Notes under the pieces: generated by a model | What the model was told of the DNA's origin: nothing | Databases searched by the model: none | The model's input: the letters and a program-made list of their open reading frames with translations, nothing else | Assembly: GCF_002979655.1 (NCBI RefSeq) | Contig: NZ_PCPG01000001.1 | Span: 992,001 to 1,056,000 of the forward strand | Direction: 5' to 3' | DNA length: 64,000 nt | Source of the DNA: Microbacterium sp. MYb45 | GTDB taxonomy: Bacteria; Actinomycetota; Actinomycetes; Actinomycetales; Microbacteriaceae | Part shown: positions 18,925 to 29,168 of the stretch, in pieces | Position numbering within the stretch: position 1 is the stretch's first letter | Layout of the letters: each line of letters starts with the position of its first letter | Program-made: the position numbers and the translations under genes

Positions 18925-20040
18925 TCAGTGGCTGCGGAAACGGTCGCGGAGCTTCGAGAAGAGACCGGGCTGGAACTGCGCGAGCTGCGGATCCGGAGCC
19001 TTGGTCTTCTTCGCGAAGTCCTCGATCAGCGCCCGCTGCGCGGAGTCCAGCCGGGTGGGCGTCAGCACCTGCACGCCGACGCGCAGGTCTCCGCGCTGGG
19101 TGCCCCGGAGCGGGGTGATGCCACGCCCCTTGATGGTGAGCACGTCGCCGGACTGCACGCCCGCGCGGATCTCGAGGTCGACCTCGCCGTCGAGCCCCTG
19201 GATCGTGGTCTCGGTGCCGAGGATGGCGTCGGTCATCGACACCTCGAGCGTGGCGAGCAGGTCATCGCCCTCACGACTGAAAGCGGGGTGGGCGTTGACC
19301 GTGACCTCGACGTACAGGTCGCCGTTCGGGCCGCCCGCCTTGCCGACCTCGCCCGAGCCGGGCAGCTGAAGGCGAAGGCCGGTCTCGACGCCGGCGGGGA
19401 TGTCGAGCGAGACCGTGCGACGCGAGCGCACGCGGCCCTGGCCTCCGCAGGTGCCGCACGGGAACGGGATGGTGGTGCCGTAGCCCTCGCACGTGCCGCA
19501 GGGCTGAGAGGTGACGACGTTGCCGAGCAGGCTGCGCACCTGACGCTGCACGTGTCCGGAGCCGCCGCAGATGTCGCAGGTGACGGGGGACGTACCCTCC
19601 TGGCAACAGGAGCCCTGGCACGTCTCGCACAGCACGGCGGTGTCGACGTCGATGTCGCGGTGCGCGCCGAAGACGACGTCACCGAGGTCGAGCGTGACAC
19701 GCACGAGAGCATCCTGTCCGCGCTCCCGGCGCGAACGGGGTCGTGCGCCGCGACCGCCGCCCTGGGAGGCACCGAAGAACGTCTCGAAGATGTCGCCGAA
19801 CCCGCCGAATCCGCCGAAGTTGCCAGCGGCGCCGTCTCCTCCGCCCATGTCGTAGCGGCGCCGCGACTCGTCGTCGCTCAGCACGTCATACGCGTGCGTG
19901 ACGAGCTTGAACTTCTCCGCCGCATCCTCACCGGGATTCACATCCGGATGCAGCTGTCGCGCGAGGCGCCGATACGCCTTCTTGATCTCGTCGGTGGAAG
20001 CGTCTCGGGACACCCCGAGAACCTCATAGTGGTCCGCCAC
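18925..20040 (-). CDS. dnaJ: Molecular chaperone DnaJ (HrcA-linked copy)
   Basis: A 371-residue type I J-protein that delivers unfolded clients to DnaK. In order: J domain with HPD at 31-33, Gly/Phe-rich linker ([13 protein letters not shown]), the cysteine zinc-finger region, and the C-terminal client-binding and dimer domains. The zinc region shows [24 protein letters not shown] and CGTCGGQG; the first repeat has Cys where the CxxCxGxG pattern wants the last Gly, plus an extra Cys next to it. It follows hrcA by 38 nt, so the CIRCE element should control it. Actinobacteria often carry another dnaJ beside dnaK. Confidence 0.96.
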   Translation of the reverse strand: MADHYEVLGVSRDASTDEIKKAYRRLARQLHPDVNPGEDAAEKFKLVTHAYDVLSDDESRRRYDMGGGDGAAGNFGGFGGFGDIFETFFGASQGGGRGARPRSRRERGQDALVRVTLDLGDVVFGAHRDIDVDTAVLCETCQGSCCQEGTSPVTCDICGGSGHVQRQVRSLLGNVVTSQPCGTCEGYGTTIPFPCGTCGGQGRVRSRRTVSLDIPAGVETGLRLQLPGSGEVGKAGGPNGDLYVEVTVNAHPAFSREGDDLLATLEVSMTDAILGTETTIQGLDGEVDLEIRAGVQSGDVLTIKGRGITPLRGTQRGDLRVGVQVLTPTRLDSAQRALIEDFAKKTKAPDPQLAQFQPGLFSKLRDRFRSH

Positions 20041-20078
20041 AATCGCCTTTCTGCGTGTGTCTTCCGGTCGCGACCGCG

Positions 20079-21110
20079 TCAGCGGCCGGCCTCGTCTTCG
20101 TCGAGCATCCGCGACAGGTAGCGGGCGACCGCCCGCGCCGCCGCGAGATTGCTCGGATAATCCATCCGCGTCGGCCCCATCACGCCGACGCGCGCGGTGC
20201 CGCTGGGCGCCGCGTAGTTGCTGGCGACGATCGATGCCTCGCCGAGGCCGAACGGCGCGTTCTCGGTGCCGATGCTGGCCGCGAGCCCGTGCTCGTCGGT
20301 CACCATCTCACTCATCAGCCGCAGCAGGGTCACCTGCTCCTCGATCGCCTCGAGGAGCGGATGGATGCTGCCGCGGAAGTCCTGTTCGCGACGGGCCAGG
20401 GTGGCTGCTCCCGCCATCACCAGACGCTCTTGGCGGAAACCGCTGAGCTCGTCCATGACGACGCTCGCGATCGCGCGCAGCACGTGATCCTTCGGCGCGT
20501 CCTGAACGGCGAGCAGTGCCTGCAGCCGGTCGGAGGCCTCGCCGATGCCGTGACCGGTGATCAAGGCGGCCATGCGCGCGCGCAGCACCGCCATCTCGGC
20601 CTCGTCGATGGCCTCCGGCAGCTGGGCCACGCGTTGCGACACACCGCCGGCGTCCGTCACGAGGACGATCAGGAGACGATTGGGGGCCAACGCCACCAGC
20701 TCGACGTGCGTGACGTGAGCACGTGCGAACGAGGGGTACTGCGCGAGCGCCACCTGACCGGTGAGCTGCGTCAGCACCCGCACGGTGCGCACCATCAGGT
20801 CGTCGAGGTCAGCGGGCTCGCCGAGGAACGACTCGATCGCCGAGCGCTGCGCGGACGAGAGCGGCCGCAGCTGCGCCAGGTGATTCACGAAGACGCGGTA
20901 GCCCTTGTCGGTCGGCACCCGACCGGACGAGGTGTGCGGCGCCGTGATGAGCTCTTCGTCCTCGAGCAGCGCCATGTCGTTGCGGATCGTCGCCGCCGAG
21001 ACGCCGAAGGAGTGCCGGTCGACGATGGAACGGCTGCCGACGGGTTCGTGGGTCTCGACGTAGTCCTGCACGATCGCGCGGAGAACCTGGAGTCCTCGCT
21101 CTGTGACCAT
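20079..21110 (-). CDS. hrcA: Heat-inducible transcription repressor HrcA
   Basis: A 343-residue repressor of heat-shock genes. The N-terminal winged helix ([23 protein letters not shown], then [19 protein letters not shown]) binds CIRCE; a GAF-like central domain and dimer domain follow. GAAGGGAAGGG before the ATG serves as ribosome-binding site. A CIRCE copy lies 16 nt upstream of the start, so hrcA represses itself and the downstream dnaJ-rsmE. Its activity depends in other bacteria on GroEL. Confidence 0.96.
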   Translation of the reverse strand: MVTERGLQVLRAIVQDYVETHEPVGSRSIVDRHSFGVSAATIRNDMALLEDEELITAPHTSSGRVPTDKGYRVFVNHLAQLRPLSSAQRSAIESFLGEPADLDDLMVRTVRVLTQLTGQVALAQYPSFARAHVTHVELVALAPNRLLIVLVTDAGGVSQRVAQLPEAIDEAEMAVLRARMAALITGHGIGEASDRLQALLAVQDAPKDHVLRAIASVVMDELSGFRQERLVMAGAATLARREQDFRGSIHPLLEAIEEQVTLLRLMSEMVTDEHGLAASIGTENAPFGLGEASIVASNYAAPSGTARVGVMGPTRMDYPSNLAAARAVARYLSRMLDEDEAGR

Positions 21111-21125
21111 CGCCCTTCCCTTCCG

Positions 21126-21152
21126 CTGGCACTCGGACGTTCAGAGTGCCAA
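21126..21152. promoter_or_regulatory. CIRCE operator
   Basis: CTGGCACTC, 9 nt, GAGTGCCAA: a perfect TGGCACTC/GAGTGCCA inverted repeat, matching the CIRCE consensus (TTAGCACTC-N9-GAGTGCTAA) at all but the A/T-to-G/C position. It overlaps the transcription start expected from the TAGGAT -10 hexamer at 21152-21157 on the minus strand, so HrcA binding would block the promoter. Confidence 0.93.
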
Positions 21153-21157
21153 TCCTA
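21152..21157 (-). promoter_or_regulatory. -10 element (TAGGAT) of hrcA
   Basis: Minus-strand TAGGAT next to the CIRCE element; a start about 7 nt downstream would fall in the left arm of CIRCE. Confidence 0.55.
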
Positions 21158-21200
21158 CCCCGTGCAGCTCGGGATTCTCCGTAGCGCGGATGCGCGACCC

Positions 21201-21206
21201 TAGGAT
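21201..21206 (+). promoter_or_regulatory. -10 element (TAGGAT), leaderless promoter
   Basis: TAGGAT, then 7 nt, then ATG 21214. It rules out the in-frame ATG at 21205, which overlaps the hexamer. Confidence 0.6.
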
Positions 21207-21213
21207 GACGCTC

Positions 21214-22632
21214 ATGACCTCCTCCCCCCGGGCCACCCTGTCCAGCGGCACCGTCCGCGGCTCCGAGGAGGAAGGGATCGTCCGGTTCCTCGGCATGCCC
21301 TACGCCGCGCCGCCCTTCGGCGAGAACAGGTTCCGCGCCCCGCAACCGGTGCCGGCGTGGGAGGGCATCCGTGAGGCGACGCAGTTCGGCCCCACGGCAC
21401 CCCAGCTTCCCTACGCCGGCGCGATCGGCGAGCTCCTCGGCTCCGTGCGCATCGACGGTGAGGACATCCTCACGGCCAATGTCTGGGCACCGTCCGGGGC
21501 CTCCGCGGCGCCGGTGCTCCTGTGGATCCACGGCGGGGCGCTGGAACGGGGCACCGCTGCTCTGCCCCTCTACGACGGCACGGTCTTCGCGAAAGCGGGG
21601 ATCGTGTTCGTCTCCATCAATTACCGCCTGGGCTCGGAGGGTTTCTCGGTACTCGAAGGTGCACCGAGAAACCTCGGACTGCGCGACGCCGCTGCGGCGC
21701 TGGAGTGGGTGCACCGCGAGATCTCCGCGTTCGGCGGTGATCCCGCGCAGATCACCGCGATGGGAGAATCCGCCGGCGGGGCGATCGTCGCCGGGCTCCT
21801 CGCGCGCGACGAATCCCGCGAGCTGATCCATCGGGCGATCATCGAATCCGGACCGTTGGCTGCACAGCCGGCGAAGAAGGCGGGACGGGTGACCGCACGG
21901 CTCGCGAAGCACCTCGGAGTCCGGGCGGACCGTGACTCGTTCGCCGCGCTCTCACCCGGTCAGCTGCTCGAGGCGCGGAAAGCCCAGTCCGCAGGCTCGT
22001 CCCCGTTGGGCGGAGCTCCCGGCTTCCAGTTCGCGATCGACCCGGAGAGCCTGCCGCGCTCACCGCACGAGGTGCTCGGCGACATCGACACGCCCCTCCT
22101 GATCGGCAGCAACACCGACGAGTACCGGTTGTGGTTCCCGCCCGCGGCTCTGGCCGGCATCAGCGAGCTGAAGCTGCAGGCGGCGCGGATCCTCTCCCGC
22201 ATCCCGCAGCGCGCGGTGCGCGAGTACCGCTCGGCCTTCCCCGGGGCGAACACCGGCGAGGTGTTCGGGCAGCTCGTCACGGACATGCTGCTGCGGGCGC
22301 CACTGAGTCGCCTGGCGGCTGCGCGGCCGGAGCGCACGCACGTGTACGAGTTCGCGTGGCAGAGTCCGGTTCGCGATCTGCGGGCCGCGCATGCACTCGA
22401 GCTCGGCTTCGTCTTCGATCGGCTCGCGGACGACGAGACGGTGCGCTTGGCGGGCCACGACGCGCCGCAGACGCTTGCGTACGAGATGAACGCGGCCTGG
22501 GTGGGATTCGTCACGAACGGCGACCCCGGCTGGCCGGCGTACGGGCCCGGCCGACAGACGCGCATCTTCGACACCACGAGCGCGACGCTGCCGCAGCGCC
22601 GGACCGCGGGGATGGACCTGCTCCCGGGCTGA
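21214..22632 (+). CDS. Type-B carboxylesterase/lipase family protein
   Basis: A 472-residue alpha/beta hydrolase of the carboxylesterase type B family. Seen: GMPYAAPPFGENRFRAPQP at the N-terminus, the oxyanion-hole HGGAL segment, the nucleophile elbow GESAGG, and SNTDEYRLWF with the acidic residue region. No signal peptide, so it acts in the cytoplasm on esters of unknown nature. Length is near the family norm. It is a single gene divergent from hrcA. Confidence 0.88.
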   Translation: MTSSPRATLSSGTVRGSEEEGIVRFLGMPYAAPPFGENRFRAPQPVPAWEGIREATQFGPTAPQLPYAGAIGELLGSVRIDGEDILTANVWAPSGASAAPVLLWIHGGALERGTAALPLYDGTVFAKAGIVFVSINYRLGSEGFSVLEGAPRNLGLRDAAAALEWVHREISAFGGDPAQITAMGESAGGAIVAGLLARDESRELIHRAIIESGPLAAQPAKKAGRVTARLAKHLGVRADRDSFAALSPGQLLEARKAQSAGSSPLGGAPGFQFAIDPESLPRSPHEVLGDIDTPLLIGSNTDEYRLWFPPAALAGISELKLQAARILSRIPQRAVREYRSAFPGANTGEVFGQLVTDMLLRAPLSRLAAARPERTHVYEFAWQSPVRDLRAAHALELGFVFDRLADDETVRLAGHDAPQTLAYEMNAAWVGFVTNGDPGWPAYGPGRQTRIFDTTSATLPQRRTAGMDLLPG

Positions 22633-22651
22633 GCCCGCCCGCATCGGCCGA

Positions 22652-23869
22652 TCAGTCGGTGAGCTCGCGCACGACGGCATCGGCGAGGAGCCGACCACGA
22701 AGCATCAGCTGGACCCGGCCGCGGATGGCGGCGGCCGGGTCCACGAGCCCGTCGGCGATCAGCCCGGCGACGTTGCGTCGGTTCGCGGCGGGCACCTCGT
22801 CGATAGCGATGCCCTCGCGGATGCGGCTCAGCAACAGGATCCGCTCCAGCGTCCGCGACTCGGCGTCCGGTCGTTCCGTGCCGGCTGCGGGTGACTCGGA
22901 TGCCGCGAGCCGCTGTGCGTATGCCGCCGGATGCTTGACGTTCCACCAGCGCAGCCCGGCGACGTGGCTGTGCGCTCCGGGGCCGAAGCCCCACCAGTCA
23001 CTCCCGCGCCAGTACGCGAGATTGTGCCGCGACCGCTGCTCGGGCGTGCGTGCCCAGTTGCTGACCTCGTACCAGTCGAAGCCCCCCGCCGCGAGACGGG
23101 CGTCGGCGAGCTCGTACATGTCGGCCTGCACGTCGTCGTCGGGGGTCGGAACCTCTCCACGGCGGATCTGGCGAGCGAGCTTCGTGCCGTCCTCGATGAT
23201 CAGCGCGTACGCGGAGATGTGGTCGGACTCCAGCGCGAGCGCCGCGTCGAGCGAGACTTCCCAGTCGGCGAGCGACTCCCCCGGCGCCCCGTAGATCAGA
23301 TCGACACTGACCGCGAGACCCGCGTCCTTCGCCGCGGCGACCGCGGTGGTCACGTTCTCGGGCCGGTGCGTGCGGTCGAGGGAGGCGAGCACGTGCGGCA
23401 CGGCCGACTGCATGCCCACCGACATCCGCGTCACACCGGCGGCGGCCAGCGTCCGCGCGACCGCGGGCGTCACGGTGTCAGGATTCGCCTCCACCGTGAC
23501 CTCTGCGCCCTCTGCCAATCCGAAGGCCGAGGTCGCGGCCTCCAGCATCCGGGCGAGATCGCCAGCCGGCAGCAGCGTGGGCGTGCCACCACCGAAGAAG
23601 ACGGTGTCCATCGGCCGCAGCGCCCCCGCGTCGGCCAGCACCCGACGGGCGAGGCCGATCTCAGAGATCAGCGTCGATGCGTAATCCTCCTGCTTGGCGC
23701 CGCGGAGCTCGGTCGACGTGTAGGTGTTGAAGTCGCAGTAACCACAGCGCACCGTGCAGAACGGGATGTGCAGGTAGGCCGAGAACGGCACACTCGCGTC
23801 GAAGGGAAGGTCGTCGGGCAGATGTCCGTCTGCCGGCGCAGGGTCTCCCAGAGGAAGCGGTCCCGCCAT
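22652..23869 (-). CDS. hemW: Radical SAM heme chaperone HemW
   Basis: A 405-residue radical SAM protein of the HemN/HemW family. The 4Fe-4S motif CTVRCGYC (Cys38, 42, 45) follows YLHIPF; GGGTPTLL and the C-terminal HemN_C part are also present. HemW is a heme chaperone rather than a coproporphyrinogen oxidase, and in actinobacteria it sits beside lepA and hrcA as here. The ATG at 23869 overlaps the DUF1990 stop by one base (TGATG), so it is translated with that gene. Confidence 0.93.
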   Translation of the reverse strand: MAGPLPLGDPAPADGHLPDDLPFDASVPFSAYLHIPFCTVRCGYCDFNTYTSTELRGAKQEDYASTLISEIGLARRVLADAGALRPMDTVFFGGGTPTLLPAGDLARMLEAATSAFGLAEGAEVTVEANPDTVTPAVARTLAAAGVTRMSVGMQSAVPHVLASLDRTHRPENVTTAVAAAKDAGLAVSVDLIYGAPGESLADWEVSLDAALALESDHISAYALIIEDGTKLARQIRRGEVPTPDDDVQADMYELADARLAAGGFDWYEVSNWARTPEQRSRHNLAYWRGSDWWGFGPGAHSHVAGLRWWNVKHPAAYAQRLAASESPAAGTERPDAESRTLERILLLSRIREGIAIDEVPAANRRNVAGLIADGLVDPAAAIRGRVQLMLRGRLLADAVVRELTD

Positions 23870-24522
23870 CACAGGGGGGTCGCGTAGAGCGGGGAGATCG
23901 CGCGGAGGTAGCGCGCGAAGAGCTCACGACGACGGCGCTTCACGAGCGCCGGCACGGTGCGGTACAGCAGCGCGTGCGGAGCGTCGAAGGCGCGGACGGT
24001 GAACCAGACCTCGTCGTTGTCTTCACGCCAGTCCACGTCGAAGGACTCCTCGCCACGGACGACGGATCCGCCGACGGTGCCGAGGACGAAGCCGATGCGC
24101 CGGGTCTCCTCGGTCACCGAGATCACGCGGAGCTCCGCGTCCGCACGCATGCTGCCGACGCGACCGCGCAGATGAAGAGTCATCCCCGCGCCGACGAAGG
24201 GCATGCCCTCCGCGTCGTAGCGGGGCTCGACGTCACGCTTGCTCGGCGCGATCGGGTTGCCCTCCGCGTCGAAGCTCACCCCCGCGTAGGCGGGGCCGGG
24301 CGCCGGACGCACGTCTTCGACGGAGAGTCCGGCCGCGCGCTGCGCCGTCCACGAGAGCAGCGCTTCACCGGCGGTCTGGAAGCGCTCGCTGCCGCTACCG
24401 ATCCGCCAGGATTCCTCCGCCGGGATGCTGCGCTCCGGCGGGTACTGCATCAGATCGGGCGCGTGGGTCGCACCCACGGCCGCATAGTCCACCGTGTCGT
24501 CTCGGAAAGTCCCGCGCCGCAT
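23869..24522 (-). CDS. DUF1990-family protein (copy 1)
   Basis: A 217-residue protein of the DUF1990 family, small cytoplasmic beta-rich proteins of unknown function. Seen: an N-terminal FRDDTVDYAAVGAT, a central VGAGMTLHLRGR strand, LGTVGGSVVRGEESFDVDW and a C-terminal Arg-rich RRRRELFARYL helix. The ATG at 24522 follows a leaderless promoter (TAGGCT, 7 nt); longer readings are rejected on that ground. It is joined to hemW by a one-base overlap. A second DUF1990 gene lies just upstream. Confidence 0.8.
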   Translation of the reverse strand: MRRGTFRDDTVDYAAVGATHAPDLMQYPPERSIPAEESWRIGSGSERFQTAGEALLSWTAQRAAGLSVEDVRPAPGPAYAGVSFDAEGNPIAPSKRDVEPRYDAEGMPFVGAGMTLHLRGRVGSMRADAELRVISVTEETRRIGFVLGTVGGSVVRGEESFDVDWREDNDEVWFTVRAFDAPHALLYRTVPALVKRRRRELFARYLRAISPLYATPL

Positions 24523-24529
24523 GAGTTCC

Positions 24530-24535
24530 AGCCTA
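24530..24535 (-). promoter_or_regulatory. -10 element (TAGGCT), leaderless promoter of DUF1990-hemW
   Basis: Minus-strand TAGGCT, then 7 nt, then ATG 24522. Confidence 0.6.
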
Positions 24536-24613
24536 CTTCCCGTTGCCTGAGCGAACACCCCCACGCGCCGCACGGCGACACATCTTCGGTCAGTGAACCC
24601 GCTCAGTCGAGCG

Positions 24614-25099
24614 TCACTGCGTGCGGGAAGCCGCTGCTTCGGCCTGCACGATCTTCACGTAGCGCGCATGGGTCGCGCGCTGCACCATCCGCAGGGCAGG
24701 ACCGAGAACACGCCAGAGTGCGGTGGAAGGGCAGGAGATGGACCGCGCTGTGAACACACCGCGCTCGTCGATCCGGAACGACTCCTCGCCGTAGATCGGG
24801 TGCCCGGGTCGCGTCTCGTAGCCGAAGCCGCTCTCATCGGCCCAGACGATACGCACCGGCTCGACGAAGCGGATGCCGAGCAGGCGCTTCGCGAGCACCC
24901 CTTCGAGTCCCGGTGTCGGCTCCTCGGACGGCACCGCGAATCCGGCGCGTCGTTTGAACTCCCACGAGCACACCAACGCCGCGACGGCATCGCGCGCCGC
25001 CGGATCGACCACGGTCGAATGCTCGGCGATCCGCATGCCCACCGGCGCTGTCGCGACAGGATGACGCGTGATTCCCCGCTCGTAGGCCGGTAGCGGCAC
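24614..25099 (-). CDS. DUF1990-family protein (copy 2)
   Basis: A 161-residue protein related to its downstream neighbour: VGMRIAEHSTVVD, RRAGFAVPSEE, GFGYETRPGHPIYGEESFRID and a C-terminal VQRATHARYVKIVQ helix. The pattern GY-T-GHP--GEESF is the clearest DUF1990 mark. Its GTG start lies 3 nt after the lepA stop, so it is co-transcribed with lepA. Function unknown. Confidence 0.72.
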   Translation of the reverse strand: MPLPAYERGITRHPVATAPVGMRIAEHSTVVDPAARDAVAALVCSWEFKRRAGFAVPSEEPTPGLEGVLAKRLLGIRFVEPVRIVWADESGFGYETRPGHPIYGEESFRIDERGVFTARSISCPSTALWRVLGPALRMVQRATHARYVKIVQAEAAASRTQ

Positions 25100-25102
25100 G
25101 TG

Positions 25103-26956
<1,854 letters not shown>

Positions 26957-26965
26957 GTCCCCTCG

Positions 26966-26971
26966 ATTCTA
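26966..26971 (-). promoter_or_regulatory. -10 element (TAGAAT) of lepA
   Basis: Minus-strand TAGAAT, then 9 nt, then the lepA ATG at 26956; the leader would be only 2-3 nt. Confidence 0.5.
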
Positions 26972-27021
26972 CGGTCAGGCGGTGTGAATCCCCGATTCGC
27001 GCGCTGCTGTGCCGGGGAAAG

Positions 27022-27056
27022 CACACTGGGCGGCCCCGAAGGGACCGCCCAGTGTG
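27022..27056 (-). terminator. Hairpin terminator of the substrate-binding protein gene
   Basis: In the minus-strand transcript a stem of 12 bp, one G-U and 3 bp closes on a short UUC(G) loop. It lies 15 nt after the stop of the ABC binding-protein gene. Confidence 0.8.
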
Positions 27057-27071
27057 GGGTGCGAACGGGGC

Positions 27072-28802
27072 TTACTTGGCCCAGCCCACGTTCTCCCAGA
27101 ACTTCGCGCCGGTGACCGACTCGAACTGCGAGGGACCGTAGTTCACGAGGCCGTCGGCGATCGCGTACTGGTTCGGTCGTGCCGCGAGCGGGATCGTCAC
27201 GGCTTCGCCCATGATGATCTTGTCGATCTCCTTCGCGATCTCGAGGCGCGCCTCGGGGTCGAGCTCGGCGTTGGCCTTCGCCCACAGATCGTCCAGACGC
27301 TCATCCGCGACACCGGGGAAGTTCTGCCCCGAGTCGGCCGGGTTGAAGATCGATTCCGTCGAGGAGATCGGGTACGGCGTACCCTGCCACGCGAAGATCG
27401 TCGCCTCGAAGTCACGCGTCTCGGTCGTGATGTACTTCGTGAAGAAGTCGGCCGACGGGACGGTGTCGATCTTGACGTCGAAGCCCGCCTTGGCGGCCAT
27501 CGGCTGGATCTGCTGCGAGAGGATCGCCGAGTTCGGGGTCTCCGAGGGGATCACGAGGCGAACGGTCAGCTTGGTGCCGTCCTTCTCGCGGATGCCCTTG
27601 TCGCCCTCGACCCAGCCGGCGTCTTCCAGCTGCTTCTTCGCGGCGTCGACATCGAACGCGATGTCCGCACCGTCGTCTTCGTAGCCGTTCTGGCCGTTGA
27701 GGAAGATGAGGTTGTTCAGGACCTCGGGCTCGACACCCAGCGGCTCGATGACGGCCTGAGCCATGATCTGACGGTCGAGCGACTTCGCGAAGGCCTGACG
27801 GACCTCGACGTCCTCGAACACGCCGGCGGTGCCGTTGAGCGTGACGTGGCTGTACGTCACACCCTTCGAGTTCAGGATCTCGGAGTCGGAGCGCGCCTTC
27901 GCGGACTCGAGCGTGTCGACGCTGGAGTTGATCGGAACGGCGTCGAACTCCTTGTTGGCGAACGCCTGGCCGACGGTCGACCGGTCGGTCGCCTTGTAGT
28001 TGATCGTGTCGAGCTTCGGCTTGTCGCCCCACCACGTCGGGTTCGGCTCGAACGTGATGGTCTTGCCGGTCGCGTCGAACTTGCTGACGATGAACGGACC
28101 GCCGGAGACGTAGGTCGAACCGTCAGCAGCGAACGGACCGTTCGCCCACGCGGTGTTGAAGCTCTCCGGCGTCTCCGTGAGCCAACGAGGGTAGATCGTG
28201 CCGGTGCCGAGGATGGAGGGCCAGTCGGCGTTCTTGTTCGCGAACGTGATCAGCACATCCTGGTCGTTCTCACCGGCCTCGACGGAGGCGATGTCGGACC
28301 AGACGTTGGTGGACGTCGGGGCGTACGCCTCGTTCTTGCCGTTCAGGGCGTTGAACTGGCCCTGGAAGTCCTGGACACCGATGGGAGTGCCATCGGACCA
28401 GACGGCGTCGGGGTTGATCTTGACCTCGACGACCTGAGGGTCCTCGCTCTTGAGCTCGACCGACGTGGCGAAGTTCGGGTCGGCTTCCCAGCTGCCGTCC
28501 TCGTTCACGACGACGAAACCGGGGGTGAACAGGCTCGCGATCGTGTTGTCGTCGACGGTGCCGGAATCGAGGTTGTAGAGGTTCCAGTTGGCCGGCGTCT
28601 CGTCGAGCGGCAGGTTGAGCGTGCCGCCGTCCTTGACGGCGTCGCGGTCTGCGGCGACCCAGCCGGTCCCGGGAAGCGCCTCGGGCGAGGAACCGCCGTC
28701 CCCCTCGTTTCCGCCGTTCGTGGCGGGCGCGCACGCAGAGAGCGCCAGCGCGACCGCGGCGATCCCGGCGAGGCCCGCCCATTTCTTGGAGTTCGACTTC
28801 AT
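27072..28802 (-). CDS. ABC transporter substrate-binding lipoprotein (peptide/nickel family 5)
   Basis: A 576-residue family 5 solute-binding lipoprotein. The signal ends in the lipobox LSAC with Cys24, followed by a Gly/Ser/Glu linker. The mature part shows GGTLNLPLDETP, the DAVWSDGTPIGVQDF motif typical of SBP_bac_5, and EVRQAFAKSLDRQ. These proteins catch oligopeptides, nickel chelates or sugars for import. GGGGGA stands just before the ATG at 28802. It is divergent from the permease-ATPase operon, its probable partners. Substrate unknown. Confidence 0.9.
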   Translation of the reverse strand: MKSNSKKWAGLAGIAAVALALSACAPATNGGNEGDGGSSPEALPGTGWVAADRDAVKDGGTLNLPLDETPANWNLYNLDSGTVDDNTIASLFTPGFVVVNEDGSWEADPNFATSVELKSEDPQVVEVKINPDAVWSDGTPIGVQDFQGQFNALNGKNEAYAPTSTNVWSDIASVEAGENDQDVLITFANKNADWPSILGTGTIYPRWLTETPESFNTAWANGPFAADGSTYVSGGPFIVSKFDATGKTITFEPNPTWWGDKPKLDTINYKATDRSTVGQAFANKEFDAVPINSSVDTLESAKARSDSEILNSKGVTYSHVTLNGTAGVFEDVEVRQAFAKSLDRQIMAQAVIEPLGVEPEVLNNLIFLNGQNGYEDDGADIAFDVDAAKKQLEDAGWVEGDKGIREKDGTKLTVRLVIPSETPNSAILSQQIQPMAAKAGFDVKIDTVPSADFFTKYITTETRDFEATIFAWQGTPYPISSTESIFNPADSGQNFPGVADERLDDLWAKANAELDPEARLEIAKEIDKIIMGEAVTIPLAARPNQYAIADGLVNYGPSQFESVTGAKFWENVGWAK

Positions 28803-28825
28803 CGATCTCCCCCTTCTATCGTTTC

Positions 28826-28838
28826 GTGCAGACTGCAC
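28826..28838. promoter_or_regulatory. Palindrome GTGCAGACTGCAC, candidate operator
   Basis: A perfect 6+1+6 palindrome 24 nt upstream of the binding-protein ATG. It could be a repressor site for the transporter or a short RNA hairpin; no regulator is encoded next to it. Confidence 0.35.
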
Positions 28839-29085
28839 AGGACTCGTCCGAGCCGGGTACCGAAGACAGCGACCGGCTATGGAGCAACATCATCGATAAT
28901 CGCCCCGTACACCGGCATGTCAGGCACGTGTTGTCCGGATCGTTACCTAGTTGTCGTTCAAGCCGCAGGATCGTGTGGCTGAAACGGGGTCGCGTCGTGG
29001 CTGACACCGCGTCGCGCCAGCCTGACCACCGTGAACATGGCAACATGGGGAGCCTGCCGGCGATCGAAGAGGATATGCCGGAGTT

Positions 29086-29114
29086 TTGGAAAGCGGGACT
29101 CGGGTGCCTAGAGT
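29086..29114 (+). promoter_or_regulatory. Promoter of the permease operon
   Basis: TTGGAA (29086-29091), 17-nt spacer, TAGAGT (29109-29114). The message has a leader of about 47 nt with GAAGGAG before the ATG at 29169. This is one of the few near-consensus -35/-10 pairs in the window. Confidence 0.6.
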
Positions 29115-29168
29115 AGCGAGGCCGCAACAGATGTCGGGTGCGCGGCGATCCCGCGCCGAAGGAGCTCC

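Larger units (their letters stand above)
28803..29168. other. Divergent promoter region of the ABC importer (366 bp)
   Basis: The longest gene-free stretch in the window. It holds the permease promoter (29086-29114), a candidate minus-strand promoter for the binding-protein gene (CTGACA, 16 nt, GATTAT, about 28896-28923) and a 13-bp palindrome at 28826-28838 in the 5' UTR of the binding-protein gene. No convincing gene is present. Confidence 0.6.
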
